Below are positions 27,509-36,397 of a DNA stretch of 64,000 bases, one piece after another. Position numbers and translations under genes: made by a program. The stretch lies in the NCBI GenBank assembly GCA_023383055.1, contig JAHDYP010000003.1:43255-107254 (forward strand), read 5' to 3'. Origin of the DNA: Verrucomicrobiota bacterium (lineage in GTDB: Bacteria > Verrucomicrobiota > Verrucomicrobiia > Limisphaerales > JAHDYP01). Each line of letters starts with the position of its first letter. Position 1 is the stretch's first letter. The notes beneath the pieces were generated by a model. The model saw nothing but the letters and a program-made list of their open reading frames with translations. It searched no databases and had not been told where the DNA came from.

Positions 27509-28519
27509 GTGGATCCACTAATCACACTGGTGCGTGCCGCGGCGCGGCGCGTGGTGATGCCCATCGCGCTTTACCCGGGGGCTGTCCTGACCGGCGCCAA
27601 GACCGTGGATCTCGTCACCAGCGCCGCCGCCCAGTTCGACGCGGCCGCCGCCCTGCATGAGCGCTACCGTTCGTCCGTGGTGATGTCGGGCATGGACCTC
27701 AGCGTGGAGGCCGAGGCATTTGGCGCGGAGATACACTTTGCCGACGGTGAGGTGCCGACGGTGACCGCGCCGGCGTTGAGCTCGCCGGCCGACGTAGCGC
27801 ATCTGGGGGTGCCAAGCCCGGGCGACAAACGGACGGCGGTCTACCTGGAGACCGTCGACAAGCTCAAGCGGCTGCCGGACAGTCCGGTGGTATTGGGCGG
27901 ATGCATTGGGCCTTTCTCGCTGGCGGGTCGACTCGTAGGGGTCTCGGAAGCTTTCAGCCTGACCCTCACCGATCCGGCGGCGATGCATGCACTCATCGAG
28001 AAGTGTGCCCGGTTTCTGGAGAGCTACGTGCGGGCGTTTCGCCTGGCGGGTGCGGATGGCCTGATTATGGCCGAGCCGAGTGCCGGCCTGCTTTCCCCGG
28101 CAGCTGTCGCCGTCTTTTCCTCAGCCTACATTCGCCGCATTGTGGAATCGACGTCCGGCAGTCCCTTCTCTTTCGTGCTGCACAATTGTGCCGCCCGGTT
28201 GGTGCATCTGCCGGCCATCCTCGAGGCGGGCGCTCGGATTTACCACTTTGGCGCGCCGATGGACCTGCCGGTTGCCTTAAGCCGGGTCGATCCTGGATGC
28301 GTATTGTGCGGGAATCTCGATCCGGCGGCGGTGTTTTGCCGAGGGACAACCGACGTGGTTGAGGAACAAACCGCGAAACTCCTGGAGTCAACGGCGGCAT
28401 TCCCGAATCATATTCTCTCTTCCGGATGCGATCTGCCTCCGCAGGTTTCGCTCGCGGTGCTGGATGCCTTCCATACCGCCGCGGATCGTTTTCGGCCAGT
28501 GTCTCAGGCCAGTCCGTGA
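27509..28519 (+). CDS. Uroporphyrinogen decarboxylase/MtaA-type methyltransferase family protein
   Basis: 336 aa TIM-barrel of the URO-D superfamily. The subgroup looks closer to corrinoid-protein:thiol methyltransferases (MtaA/MtbA/CmuA) than to HemE: there is SVVMSGMDLSVEAEAFGAE near the N-terminus, GCIGPFSLAGRLVG in mid-protein, and a putative zinc site made of HNCA (FVLHNCAARLVH) and the Cys of VLCGNLDPAAVF. HemE's conserved N-terminal substrate loop is not seen. It starts with GTG 27509 by frame; ATG 27557 is an alternative. Likely role: one-carbon transfer linked to a cobalamin protein, but no corrinoid protein gene is adjacent. Confidence 0.75.
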   Translation: MDPLITLVRAAARRVVMPIALYPGAVLTGAKTVDLVTSAAAQFDAAAALHERYRSSVVMSGMDLSVEAEAFGAEIHFADGEVPTVTAPALSSPADVAHLGVPSPGDKRTAVYLETVDKLKRLPDSPVVLGGCIGPFSLAGRLVGVSEAFSLTLTDPAAMHALIEKCARFLESYVRAFRLAGADGLIMAEPSAGLLSPAAVAVFSSAYIRRIVESTSGSPFSFVLHNCAARLVHLPAILEAGARIYHFGAPMDLPVALSRVDPGCVLCGNLDPAAVFCRGTTDVVEEQTAKLLESTAAFPNHILSSGCDLPPQVSLAVLDAFHTAADRFRPVSQASP

Positions 28520-28539
28520 CGGGATTGGAGTGTCGGTAA

Positions 28540-28737
28540 TGCCGCAAGTTCTTACGGCTCAGCCGCCAAGGCTGAGTTGGGGAACGGCCTGAGGCGATAA
28601 GGTGCGAACCTGAAGTTCGGTGGCATCCAGTGTGCTTCATGGAGGTCGCGACCAGCGCCTGTGACAGCGATCGCAGGCAGGTCGATGTCTCCTGGGGTGC
28701 GGCGCGGTTGCCAGCTAATCCGCGCCGCGCCTTTTTT
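28540..28737 (+). ncRNA. Structured leader or small RNA ending in a strong terminator, unassigned
   Basis: This stretch between the URO-D-type gene and the UMF1 transporter can fold into several stems: CTCAGCC/GGCTGAG near 28560-28580, CGAAC/GTTCG near 28604-28617, a composite stem CGACC...GCCTG/CAGGC...GGTCG around 28650-28685 with GGAG/CTCC outside it, then a 12-bp terminator. It ends about 12 bases before a GGGAGG ribosome site for the transporter. I compared it by eye with cobalamin, TPP, SAM, glycine, guanidine and molybdopterin riboswitches and with SRP, 6S and RNase P RNA landmarks and found no match. It is either a transcription-attenuating leader or an independent sRNA. Confidence 0.45.
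28696..28737 (+). terminator. Strong intrinsic terminator upstream of the MFS gene
   Basis: GGTGCGGCGCGG pairs with CCGCGCCGCGCC (12 bp, one G-U) around a 12-base loop and is followed by TTTTTT. It faces the transporter gene and lies 24 bases before its preferred ATG, the position expected for an attenuator. Confidence 0.85.
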
Positions 28738-28761
28738 GATTCTTGTGCAGGGAGGGTGCGG

Positions 28762-30129
28762 ATGGAAAGGTCGCCAGGAATCGCGCGACCTGCATCCAAT
28801 CGCGCGGCCAATCGAGCAATGACAACCTTGGTGGAGGGGAAGACTTCGCCATCCGTCACACGACGTGAGGTGTGGGGTTGGTGCATGTATGACTTTGCGG
28901 ATTCGGCGTTCACCACGGTGATCGTGACTACGCTGTACGCGCTGTACTACAAGAAGATCGTGGTCGCCGATGACCAGCGCGGCGATCTGCTTTGGGGATT
29001 GGCCGCGTCGATCTCTGAAATCGCGGTGGCATTACTGGCACCGATGCTCGGGGCGATCGCCGATTTCTCCGGGAGCCGCAAGCGTTTCCTGGCGGCCTGC
29101 GCCGTGGCGGTGATCCTGTTCACGGCGTCGCTCCACTGGATCGGCCCGGGCATGGCGGCACTCGGCTTCGTGCTCTACGTTCTGGCTAATGTCGGCTTTA
29201 CCGGAGGCGGCATTTTCATCGACAGTTTCCTGCCCGGCATCTCCAACGAACGCAACGCGGGACGGATCTCGGGAATGAAATGGGGGCTTGGCTACCTGGG
29301 CGGCTTGCTGGCGTTGGTGGTTTGTGGCGGCCTGGCGGTCAACATCGTGAGAGATCCCACCGCCGAACAGGTCGACCAGGCCCGGCTGATTCCGCTGATC
29401 ATCGCGGCCTGGTATGGCTTGGCGGTAATTCCGACTTTTCTCTTCCTGCGGGACCGGAGCACGGCCCGGCCGCTGCCCGCGGGAGAGAACTATGTTACGC
29501 TGGGATTTCGGCAGTTGTGGCGAACGTTGAAGCAGGTGCGACGGTATCGCGAGTTGTTCAAGCTGCTGCTCGCGTTCGTGGTTTACAACGACGGAATTGT
29601 GACCGTCATCACTTTTGCCGCGTTGTATGCGGAACAGACCATCGGCTTCACTCCCGCGGAGATCGTCACCATGTTTATAGTCATGAATGTGGTGGCGCTG
29701 GTGGGAGCCGGGACGTTCGGATGGATCGCGGACCGGATCGGTCAAAAGCGCACCATTCTGATCTCCCTGGGACTGTGGATCCTGGCCATTGTGGCGGCTT
29801 ACTTCGCCCAGACCAAAACGGCCTTCTATGCGGTGGCAGTTCTGGCCGGGATTGGCATGGGCTCGTGTCAGTCGGTCACGCGAAGCCTGGTAGCCCTCTT
29901 CACACCCAAGCCTAATGCGGCCGAGTTCGCCGGATTCCTTGGTTTCGCGGGGAAAGCGGTGGCTTTTATCGGTCCCTTGTTGTTCGGCATCATCTCACAT
30001 CAGACCGGCAGCCAGCGTCCGGCGATTCTGTCAGTGGGCCTTTTCTTCGTGGTGGGCATGCTGTTGCTCCTGATGGTGGACGAGGCGAAGGGCAAGGCGG
30101 CCAGCCGTCTGCCGGTCGGGGAGGATTGA
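28762..30129 (+). CDS. MFS transporter, UMF1 family
   Basis: 455 aa, about 11-12 membrane helices. The first helix is preceded by WGWCMYDFADSAFTTVIV, the hallmark of the UMF1 (Atg22-like) family, and the sequence GGIFIDSFLPGISNERNAGRISG after helix 4 is also typical; substrates of bacterial members are largely unknown. ATG 28762 has GGGAGG 6 bases upstream, whereas ATG 28819 (MTTLVEGKTS) has none, so the longer start is preferred even though the first ~20 residues are not family-like. An intrinsic terminator lies between the structured leader and the ribosome site, so expression is probably controlled by read-through. Confidence 0.85.
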   Translation: MERSPGIARPASNRAANRAMTTLVEGKTSPSVTRREVWGWCMYDFADSAFTTVIVTTLYALYYKKIVVADDQRGDLLWGLAASISEIAVALLAPMLGAIADFSGSRKRFLAACAVAVILFTASLHWIGPGMAALGFVLYVLANVGFTGGGIFIDSFLPGISNERNAGRISGMKWGLGYLGGLLALVVCGGLAVNIVRDPTAEQVDQARLIPLIIAAWYGLAVIPTFLFLRDRSTARPLPAGENYVTLGFRQLWRTLKQVRRYRELFKLLLAFVVYNDGIVTVITFAALYAEQTIGFTPAEIVTMFIVMNVVALVGAGTFGWIADRIGQKRTILISLGLWILAIVAAYFAQTKTAFYAVAVLAGIGMGSCQSVTRSLVALFTPKPNAAEFAGFLGFAGKAVAFIGPLLFGIISHQTGSQRPAILSVGLFFVVGMLLLLMVDEAKGKAASRLPVGED

Positions 30130-30192
30130 TCCGGATGCTTCCCACTGTTCCGACGTGAAGGTCAAGGAGCGGTCCTGCCCTGTGGCTCCGGG

Positions 30193-31746
30193 CTATGGCG
30201 TCCGAGGGAACACAGGGCAATAGCTCACAAAGGCGAGTTGGCGGCTGTCGGGCGACCAGGAGGGAACGTTGATGGTTCCTTGGCCGCCGAACAACCTGGC
30301 CAGCACCTGGATTTCGCCGCCGACCGCGGGCATCAGACGCAGCAGAACATCCTGGTTGGCCGGGTGTCCCTTGACTTCAGGGCCGTAAGATAGAAATGCG
30401 ATCCATTGACCGTCGGGGGAGGGGTGGGGAAACCAGTCGTTGTATGCGTCGAACGTGATTTGTGTTTGCTCCGAACCGTCGGGGTTCATGCGCCAGATTT
30501 GCATGCGGCCGGTCCGTTCCGAATTGAAGAAGATGTAACGGCCATCCGGCGAGAATTCGGGGCCGTCATCCAGCCCGGGGGCGGTGGTGAGCCGGGTCTC
30601 GGCGCCGCCGGTGACTGGAATGGAATAGACGTCATATTCGCCGTCACGCTCAGCGCAGTAGACCAAGGACTTTCCATCCGGGGCCCACCCATGCCAGTAG
30701 GAAGGGGCGAGCTGGGTGACGCGCCGCGGCGTCCCGCCCAGGAGGGGAAGGATATAGATGAGGGACTGGCCGGTTTCGGACTGATCACTGATGGCGAGGG
30801 TCTGACCATCGGGTGAGATCCCATGATCATTGTTGCAGCGGTTGGCGAAGCCGGTGTTCAGCTGAACCGGAGGACCGCCTGCCAGTGCGTAGCGCCAGAT
30901 TCGCCCCTGGCTGTTGTAAAGCAAGTAGGTGCCGTCCGGCGACCAGTTGGGGGCTTCGATATGCCGGTCGGTATGATAAACCGCCCGGCGATCGCGGGAG
31001 GCGATCGTGATCGTTTCGAGGGTGCTTTCGACTGCGGTGACCGCGGCGCGCAGGCTGGGTGTCGAGCGCAGCACGACGCTCGAGAAAACGGCCTGCTCGA
31101 GGCGGGTTGCATCGTGGGAGCAGACGGCCAGGCCCACATAAACCGGATCAGTGAAGGCTAGCTGGACGCAACCGCCCGGTCGTTCGAGGGAGGAATCATC
31201 GGCGCCGGTCAGCCAGGTGAAGAAATCACCGTGGCGTTCGAGCCGAAGCCGGGTTGGCTGGCGAAAGCGACCCTGGATTTCTCGCGTGGGTCCACCCGGC
31301 GATTCCCGGAACTGCAGGGAGGTCAAGCCGTCGCCGTGCAGAATGACATCGACATAGGGCGAGTCTGGATCCAGGGACTGACGGATCATGAGCCCCGCTT
31401 TGCGGTGGGGATTGCCGCCGGGCACCGGCCACTGGATATCCGCGGCGATGGCGATGTCCCCCGATAGTTCCCGCCAGGCAAAGTGAAAGGCATCGCGGTC
31501 GAACCACATGTTTTCACCACCGCCGGTCACACGGTAAGCGTCTGAGACTGGATCGAATGTGGCAGCCCCGGGAACGACGGTTTGACCGATGTCACGGTGA
31601 GCCTGCAAATGCCCCAGAGGACCGGGTTGGGCGGCGTTCAGGCCGGCGGCAGGGATGAGTCCCAGGATCACCGCCAAACCGCCGCGGAGAGTGAGAAACC
31701 GTCGAGAGGGAGCGGGGCGGGATCGCGCTGGGCATGGGTGATTCAT
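30193..31746 (-). CDS. Exported PD40/TolB-like propeller protein with N-terminal laminin-G-like domain
   Basis: 517 aa. After a signal peptide ([24 protein letters not shown]) residues ~45-240 resemble the DUF1349/concanavalin-like fold ([23 protein letters not shown] ... is split here over [14 protein letters not shown] and [19 protein letters not shown]). The C-terminal half has about five WD40-like PD40 blades ([51 protein letters not shown]). No catalytic residue set is evident; it may bind sugars or proteins at the cell surface. ATG 31746 is chosen over 31830 because it leads into the signal peptide. Divergent from tolQ. Confidence 0.8.
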   Translation of the reverse strand: MNHPCPARSRPAPSRRFLTLRGGLAVILGLIPAAGLNAAQPGPLGHLQAHRDIGQTVVPGAATFDPVSDAYRVTGGGENMWFDRDAFHFAWRELSGDIAIAADIQWPVPGGNPHRKAGLMIRQSLDPDSPYVDVILHGDGLTSLQFRESPGGPTREIQGRFRQPTRLRLERHGDFFTWLTGADDSSLERPGGCVQLAFTDPVYVGLAVCSHDATRLEQAVFSSVVLRSTPSLRAAVTAVESTLETITIASRDRRAVYHTDRHIEAPNWSPDGTYLLYNSQGRIWRYALAGGPPVQLNTGFANRCNNDHGISPDGQTLAISDQSETGQSLIYILPLLGGTPRRVTQLAPSYWHGWAPDGKSLVYCAERDGEYDVYSIPVTGGAETRLTTAPGLDDGPEFSPDGRYIFFNSERTGRMQIWRMNPDGSEQTQITFDAYNDWFPHPSPDGQWIAFLSYGPEVKGHPANQDVLLRLMPAVGGEIQVLARLFGGQGTINVPSWSPDSRQLAFVSYCPVFPRTP

Positions 31747-31845
31747 ATGAAGATCGGTTCGAGGCGATTGTGCGGATAGGCTGGGCGGAGTCAACGCGGT
31801 TGATTGGCCGAGGTCGTCGAGTCGCCTCAAATTCCCGCAAAAGCT

Positions 31846-31874
31846 TTGACCATTTCGCGTCGGATCAGTAAATC
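31846..31874 (+). promoter_or_regulatory. Putative sigma-70 promoter of the tol-pal operon
   Basis: TTGACC (31846-31851), 17-base spacer, then TAAATC (31869-31874), about 34 bases before the tolQ ATG. The -10 is only a partial match, so this is tentative. Confidence 0.35.
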
Positions 31875-31907
31875 ATCGGGCCAAGCAGTGATTATTCGAG
31901 GATTCGG

Positions 31908-32684
31908 ATGAGTGTTCCGTATTATCTATTGGCGCAGGCGAATCAGGTTGAGTTGGTGTTCATCTGGAACCAGGCAACCCCCGAAGGCAAGGGGATCATC
32001 ATTATCCTGGTCTTTTTCTCGATCTTTGCCTGGTCGGTCATGGCCTCGAAGGTGGTGCAGATGCGGCGAGCCAAGCGGCTGAACCAGTTGTTCGACCTGG
32101 AGTTTCGCGGTCAGCCAAATGTCATGTCGATCTTCGATCGACGCGTGCAGGTGGAGGGATGTCCGCTGTTTACCGTCTATCAGGAAGGGTGCGTGGAACT
32201 GGACGCGCGTCTGCGGCCCGGCGGTGGCCGGGAGCGGCGAAGCAACATCTCGTTGAAATCGATGGAACACGTCAAGCGGGCCTTGGAAGGGGCGGTGGCG
32301 CGGGAGGCCCTCAAGCTGGAGTCCGGATTGATCCTGCTGGCCATCGCGGTCAGCGGCGCGCCTTTCCTGGGATTGTTGGGCACAGTCTGGGGGGTGATGA
32401 GCGCGTTCAGTTACGTGGCGATGGAGGCGGTGAAGGGCGGGCGGGCGGATTTGGCGACGATGGCGCCGGGTGTGGCGGCAGCTTTGGTCACCACCGTGGC
32501 CGGACTGCTGGTGGCCATCCCGTCGATGTTCGGCTACAATTGGCTGGTGCATAACCTCCGGGTATTCACGGTGAACCTGGATAATTTTGCCCAGGAGTTG
32601 GTTTCGAAGATGGAAACCGAGTTCCTTTGCGATGAGAACGAGCCGGATCGAGTTCGGGATCAACCCGGTCCTTTGCTCAGCTGA
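31908..32684 (+). CDS. tolQ: TolQ/ExbB-family proton channel subunit
   Basis: 258 aa inner-membrane protein with three helices: about 20-45 (GIIIILVFFSIFAWSVMAS), 138-160 (SGLILLAIAVSGAPFLGLLGTVWGVM) and 185-210 (APGVAAALVTTVAGLLVAIPSM). The MotA/TolQ/ExbB signature region GAPFLGLLGTVWGVMSAF and the pore-lining Thr/Ala residues of helix 3 are present. With TolR it converts proton flow into work on TolA to keep the outer membrane attached during division. First of five genes in classical tolQ-R-A-B-pal order; 30 bases to tolR. Confidence 0.92.
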   Translation: MSVPYYLLAQANQVELVFIWNQATPEGKGIIIILVFFSIFAWSVMASKVVQMRRAKRLNQLFDLEFRGQPNVMSIFDRRVQVEGCPLFTVYQEGCVELDARLRPGGGRERRSNISLKSMEHVKRALEGAVAREALKLESGLILLAIAVSGAPFLGLLGTVWGVMSAFSYVAMEAVKGGRADLATMAPGVAAALVTTVAGLLVAIPSMFGYNWLVHNLRVFTVNLDNFAQELVSKMETEFLCDENEPDRVRDQPGPLLS

Positions 32685-32714
32685 AGGCGGAGAAACAAAA
32701 GCAACGTCGGAATC

Positions 32715-33122
32715 ATGCGCCGGTTTTCTCAGCGCGGTCATTTGGTAACCCTGAGCGAGATCAACATCACGCCGCTGTTGGATCTGGCATTTGTGTTGTT
32801 GATCATCTTTGTAATCACCACTCCGCTCCTCGAACAGGGGCTGAATTTGAGACTGCCCAAAGGAGGACGGGTGGACCGGCCCTTGCAGCAGGAGGACATC
32901 CGGACCGTGGATGTTTCGACCAATGGTTACGTTTTTCGCGGCCAGAACATGTCGCTCAAGCAGCTGGAACAGCTGGTCGCCGCGGAATTTCAGGCCAATC
33001 CCAACCTCGTGGTGTATATCCGGGCCGACCGGGCCACGGCCTGGGACCCCGTATTCCAGTTGATGGATATCTGCGGGGCGCTGGGAATCCAAGTCTCGGC
33101 CCGTTCGGAACCGAGGGACTGA
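32715..33122 (+). CDS. tolR: TolR/ExbD-family protein
   Basis: 135 aa. One membrane helix (about 18-38, LLDLAFVLLIIFVITTPLL) contains the essential Asp (PLLDLAFVLL) of ExbD/TolR. A periplasmic domain follows (VDRPLQQEDIRTVDVSTNGYVF, split here for readability as VDRPLQQED and TVDVSTNG). It partners TolQ in the proton-driven motor. The stop at 33122 is 2 bases from the next ATG. Confidence 0.92.
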   Translation: MRRFSQRGHLVTLSEINITPLLDLAFVLLIIFVITTPLLEQGLNLRLPKGGRVDRPLQQEDIRTVDVSTNGYVFRGQNMSLKQLEQLVAAEFQANPNLVVYIRADRATAWDPVFQLMDICGALGIQVSARSEPRD

Positions 33123-33124
33123 CC

Positions 33125-33961
33125 ATGAGCCGGTTGCATCGCAAATGTCTTCTGACTTCGGCGGGGTTGCACGCGCTGCTGCTCCTGGTGCTGTTCTTCA
33201 GTTCGGCGTTTCTGGACGTTCCTCCCAAGACCTTCGATCTGCCGGTGTTGGATTACATTCCTTCGACGCTGGTCGACGCCGAGCTCTACGGAGGCGGTGA
33301 CCCCGATGTCCAGCCGCCGCCGCCGGAGCCGGAAGCTACCCCTCCCCCGGCGCTGCCGGTCACCAAACCGGAGCCGACGCCCCCGCAGCCTGAGCCCGAG
33401 CCCAGGTTGGAGCCGGAGCCGCCGGTAAGAACCAAGGAACCGGAAGTCAAAGTAACCCAACCGAAGCCGCCACCGGTGAAGCCCAAGCCGGCAGTCAAGG
33501 TGCAGATGAAAACCCGGCGCGTGGAACCGCCGAGCCGCCGGACGGAGACCGAGAAGGCGAAGCCCAACGTCGCCGACGAACTCGCATCGCGATTCAGCGA
33601 CACCACCAGCCGGCTGAGTCGTCAGCTGACTCCCAAGACGACCATCCTAGTGCCCGGACCGGGCGGGGCGGCCTTCGCCAACTACAGCCAGGCCATCATC
33701 AGCATCTATCAGCAAGCCTGGATCAAGCCGATCGGCATCGAGAAGGCCTGCGTGGTCAAAGCCACCGTGACTATCGCCCGCGACGGTCGAGTCTTGTCTG
33801 CCCGAATCACCCGGCTATCCGGGAACGCCACCGTTGACGATTCGGTTGAGCAAGTCCTCCAACGGGTGAAGGAAACCCGTCCCTTCCCGGAAGGGGCGAA
33901 GGATCCGACCCGCATATTCAATCTGAGCTTCGAACTAAACCCCGCAGACCTGACCGGCTAA
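33125..33961 (+). CDS. tolA: TolA/TonB-like energy-transducing protein
   Basis: 278 aa: N-terminal membrane anchor (HRKCLLTSAGLHALLLLVLFF), including the Ser/His typical of TonB/TolA helices, then a Pro/Glu/Lys-rich periplasm-spanning linker (~55-150) with many Pro-Glu and Pro-Lys pairs, and a C-terminal domain of ~95 residues (YSQAIISIYQQAWIKPIG, VVKATVTIARDGRVLSA, DDSVEQVLQRVKETRPFP) matching the TonB/TolA C-terminal fold. Located between tolR and tolB, it is called TolA although the linker is Pro-rich like TonB, not Ala-helical as in E. coli TolA. Confidence 0.85.
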   Translation: MSRLHRKCLLTSAGLHALLLLVLFFSSAFLDVPPKTFDLPVLDYIPSTLVDAELYGGGDPDVQPPPPEPEATPPPALPVTKPEPTPPQPEPEPRLEPEPPVRTKEPEVKVTQPKPPPVKPKPAVKVQMKTRRVEPPSRRTETEKAKPNVADELASRFSDTTSRLSRQLTPKTTILVPGPGGAAFANYSQAIISIYQQAWIKPIGIEKACVVKATVTIARDGRVLSARITRLSGNATVDDSVEQVLQRVKETRPFPEGAKDPTRIFNLSFELNPADLTG

Positions 33962-33968
33962 AAGAATC

Positions 33969-35129
33969 ATGATTCCAAAGCACCGACTTCTCACGCTGTT
34001 ATCCGCCTCGGCCCTGGCCTCCACCCTCATCGGCGCCTCGGGTGAATTGCCCATTATCGCTGTCAGCGACTTGTCCAAACTCGTGCCGGTTTCGGTGGAA
34101 GGATTCACCGGCGACGCGGGGGCGGCGATCCGGTTTGACTTGGAGGTGGCCGGATTCGAACTCACCACGCCGGACAAGGCCCTGCTCCTCGTCAGCGGCA
34201 GCAGTGCAGGCAACCTGACCGGACGCGTCACCGACCGCTCCCGCAACACGCTGCTGAACAAGCAATACACCGGGGCAAGCGCGCGGGCTCAGGCACACGC
34301 CTTTAGCGATGATATCGTGGCGTTGTTGCCCGGTCGCCAGGGTATCGCCCGAACCAAGATCGCTTTTCGCGTGGAAACCAAGGGCGTGAGCGAGATCTAC
34401 CTGGCGGATTACGACGGCTACAATGCGCTGCCGGTCACGCAGGACAACACGATCAACCGTGACGTGGCCTGGGTGCCCGGCCAGCGAATGCTCTATTACA
34501 CCAGTTACCGGACCGGCAACCCGTTCGTTTACTCGCATAACCTGCAGAGCGGCGCACGGCAGTTGATCGCCGGTTACTCGGGCGTCAATGCCGCCCCGGC
34601 GGTATCGCCCGATGGCAAGCGCGTTGCCATGATCCTGAGCAAAGGCGGCAGTCCCGATGTGTACGTGGCCAACGCTGATGGCAGTGGCCTCAAGCGACTG
34701 ACGACCACCAAGGAAGACGAGTCGTCCCCCTGCTGGTCGCCGGATGGACGGAGGATCTGTTTCGCCTCGCGCGCGGGAGGATGGGCCCAGTTGTATACGG
34801 TATCGGCGGACGGCGGTCCAATGACCCGGCTCACCACCACCGAGGCCAGCCGCACTACCGAGCCCGACTGGTCGCCCGATGGCAAGACCATCGTGTTCAC
34901 CGCTCAGATGGGCGGTTTCCAGATATGTACCGTGCCGGCCACGGGCGGGCGGGCGACGATTCTCAGACCGGGTGAAGACCCTTCCTGGGCGCCCAATTCG
35001 CGAACGGTGATCTTCACCCGGCGAGTCGGTGGCGCGCGAGTCCTCTCTTTGCTTGACGTCCCCACCAAAGGCGTCAAGGATATCCGCCGGATTTCGGGAA
35101 GCTGTTCACAACCGGCTTGGGCACGATGA
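33969..35129 (+). CDS. tolB: TolB-like periplasmic propeller protein
   Basis: 386 aa: signal peptide (RLLTLLSASALASTLIGASG), an N-terminal TolB-type domain with RIAFRVETKG-like sequence (IAFRVETKGVSEIYLADYDG), and a C-terminal propeller with PD40 blades (PAVSPDGKRVAMILSKG, PCWSPDGRRICFASRAG, PDWSPDGKTIVFTAQMG). TolB bridges TolA, Pal and peptidoglycan-associated partners. The gene begins 7 bases after tolA and is followed 27 bases later by pal. Confidence 0.9.
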   Translation: MIPKHRLLTLLSASALASTLIGASGELPIIAVSDLSKLVPVSVEGFTGDAGAAIRFDLEVAGFELTTPDKALLLVSGSSAGNLTGRVTDRSRNTLLNKQYTGASARAQAHAFSDDIVALLPGRQGIARTKIAFRVETKGVSEIYLADYDGYNALPVTQDNTINRDVAWVPGQRMLYYTSYRTGNPFVYSHNLQSGARQLIAGYSGVNAAPAVSPDGKRVAMILSKGGSPDVYVANADGSGLKRLTTTKEDESSPCWSPDGRRICFASRAGGWAQLYTVSADGGPMTRLTTTEASRTTEPDWSPDGKTIVFTAQMGGFQICTVPATGGRATILRPGEDPSWAPNSRTVIFTRRVGGARVLSLLDVPTKGVKDIRRISGSCSQPAWAR

Positions 35130-35156
35130 CATCTCTCCTGACCACTCAATTGAACC

Positions 35157-35762
35157 ATGAAACGCGCGCTTCTTTTTAATCTCTGTCTGGCGGTGCTCCT
35201 TTCCGTGACCGGCTCCGTGGGTTGCCGGAAAAAGCCGATCGGTCCCACGCCAATCCCGACCGGTCAGTATGGCACCGGTTCCGGTGAGAATAAGTTCCCC
35301 GCGACGCCCGGCGGGCAATTCCCCGGCGGTGAAGAGGTGCGGACGCAGCCAGGGGGCGAAGGCGGCATGTCTGAGCTCCCGGTGGATCCGGAAAGCGATA
35401 TGTTGCGGGACGAGGCGTTTTTCCGCGACACCGTCGTCTACTTTGACTTCGACCGCTCCACGGTTCGTTCGGGCGAGCGCTCGAAGATCGAGACGGTTTC
35501 CACTCATTTGCAGAGCAATCCGGCTCACAAGCTCAAGATCGAGGGACATTGCGATGAGCGCGGCACCGAGGGCTACAACCTCGCCTTGGGCGAGCGCCGG
35601 GCGTTGTCGGTGCGCGATTACCTGATCAATTTGGGCATCTCATCCCAGCGGATCTATACCAGCAGCTGGGGCGAATCGCGTCCTGCCGAGATTGGGCAGA
35701 ACGAATCGGCCTGGCAGGCGAATCGGCGGGCTGAATTCATACTGCTGCTGCCCAAACCGTAG
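35157..35762 (+). CDS. pal: Peptidoglycan-associated lipoprotein Pal (OmpA family)
   Basis: 201 aa. A lipoprotein-type signal peptide ends near Gly-Cys (LLSVTGSVGCRKK), then a Gly/Pro-rich linker, then an OmpA C-terminal domain (~95-200) with VVYFDFDRSTV, IEGHCDERGTEGYNLALGERR and the diaminopimelate-binding Arg in QANRRAEF. Anchors the outer membrane to peptidoglycan and completes the Tol-Pal set; no cpoB/ybgF gene follows. Confidence 0.92.
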   Translation: MKRALLFNLCLAVLLSVTGSVGCRKKPIGPTPIPTGQYGTGSGENKFPATPGGQFPGGEEVRTQPGGEGGMSELPVDPESDMLRDEAFFRDTVVYFDFDRSTVRSGERSKIETVSTHLQSNPAHKLKIEGHCDERGTEGYNLALGERRALSVRDYLINLGISSQRIYTSSWGESRPAEIGQNESAWQANRRAEFILLLPKP

Positions 35763-35864
35763 GTCTTGACCCGGTTGCGGCGAGCTTGGGAGCGGGTCAG
35801 CCGGCTTTTGTCCCTTTACTAACCCTCGAGGGAGGCTTAGCTTCCTCCCGGAAATCGTTTTGTT

Positions 35865-36032
35865 ATGAATACTCTGATGCTTGCCTGGCTCCAAGGTTGG
35901 GAAATCCTGGTTCTCGTTCTGTTGGTGCTGTTGCTGTTCGGCGCCAAGAAACTGCCGGAATTGGCCCGCGGCCTGGGTCAGGGAATCAAGGAGTTCAAGA
36001 AATCCACCAAGGAAGACTCGGATAAAGTCTAG
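35865..36032 (+). CDS. tatA: TatA-family twin-arginine translocase subunit (short)
   Basis: 55 aa. N-terminal membrane helix ([22 protein letters not shown]) followed by the conserved [20 protein letters not shown] amphipathic segment and an acidic/basic tail ([11 protein letters not shown]). This is a complete TatA-like protein of minimal length and is easily missed by length cut-offs. It sits 102 bases after pal and 17 bases before a second TatA-like gene, then tatC. Confidence 0.88.
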   Translation: MNTLMLAWLQGWEILVLVLLVLLLFGAKKLPELARGLGQGIKEFKKSTKEDSDKV

Positions 36033-36049
36033 CCGGAGTTACGGAAATC

Positions 36050-36382
36050 ATGATGAACCACGTGATGTTGGCCATGCTGCAGACCCCGGAGATCATCGGT
36101 CTCCTGGTGCTGGCCCTGATTTTCTTTGGGGCCAAGAAACTGCCGGAACTGGCCCGTGGCCTTGGCAGCGGCATTAAAGAATTTCGCAAAGCCACTCGGG
36201 ATGTCACTGACGAGTTGCAAAGCGCGATTGAAACCGATCCCACCCCGTCAAGGCGACCGGTGGCACCTCCCGCGAGCCAACCCTTGACTCCCGGATCAGA
36301 ACCCTCGGAATCACCCTCTCCCGAGTCCGTCGAGACTGCGTCTGCCTACCCAGGCAACCCGGAGGAAAAGGCTAACTCGTAG
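36050..36382 (+). CDS. TatA/TatB-family twin-arginine translocase subunit
   Basis: 110 aa: membrane helix ([20 protein letters not shown]), the [20 protein letters not shown] segment nearly identical to the neighbouring TatA, then an amphipathic region ([16 protein letters not shown]) and a Pro/Ser-rich tail. The longer tail suggests a TatB-like role, but the FGxxKLPEL form is TatA-type, so the split of roles is uncertain. The start could be either of two consecutive ATGs at 36050 and 36053. Confidence 0.85.
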   Translation: MMNHVMLAMLQTPEIIGLLVLALIFFGAKKLPELARGLGSGIKEFRKATRDVTDELQSAIETDPTPSRRPVAPPASQPLTPGSEPSESPSPESVETASAYPGNPEEKANS

Positions 36383-36397
36383 TCTGGAGCCCAGCCC

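Noticed and set aside
28660..28700. B12-box-like string on the minus strand (CCAGGAGAC...ACCTGCC)
   Set aside because: The box is interrupted by extra bases, lies on the strand opposite to the transporter and terminator, and the rest of the cobalamin riboswitch core is missing.
28540..28737. SRP RNA, 6S RNA or tmRNA in the gap before the MFS gene
   Set aside because: The SRP apical-loop signature, 6S-like terminal pairing and tRNA-like ends were looked for and not found.
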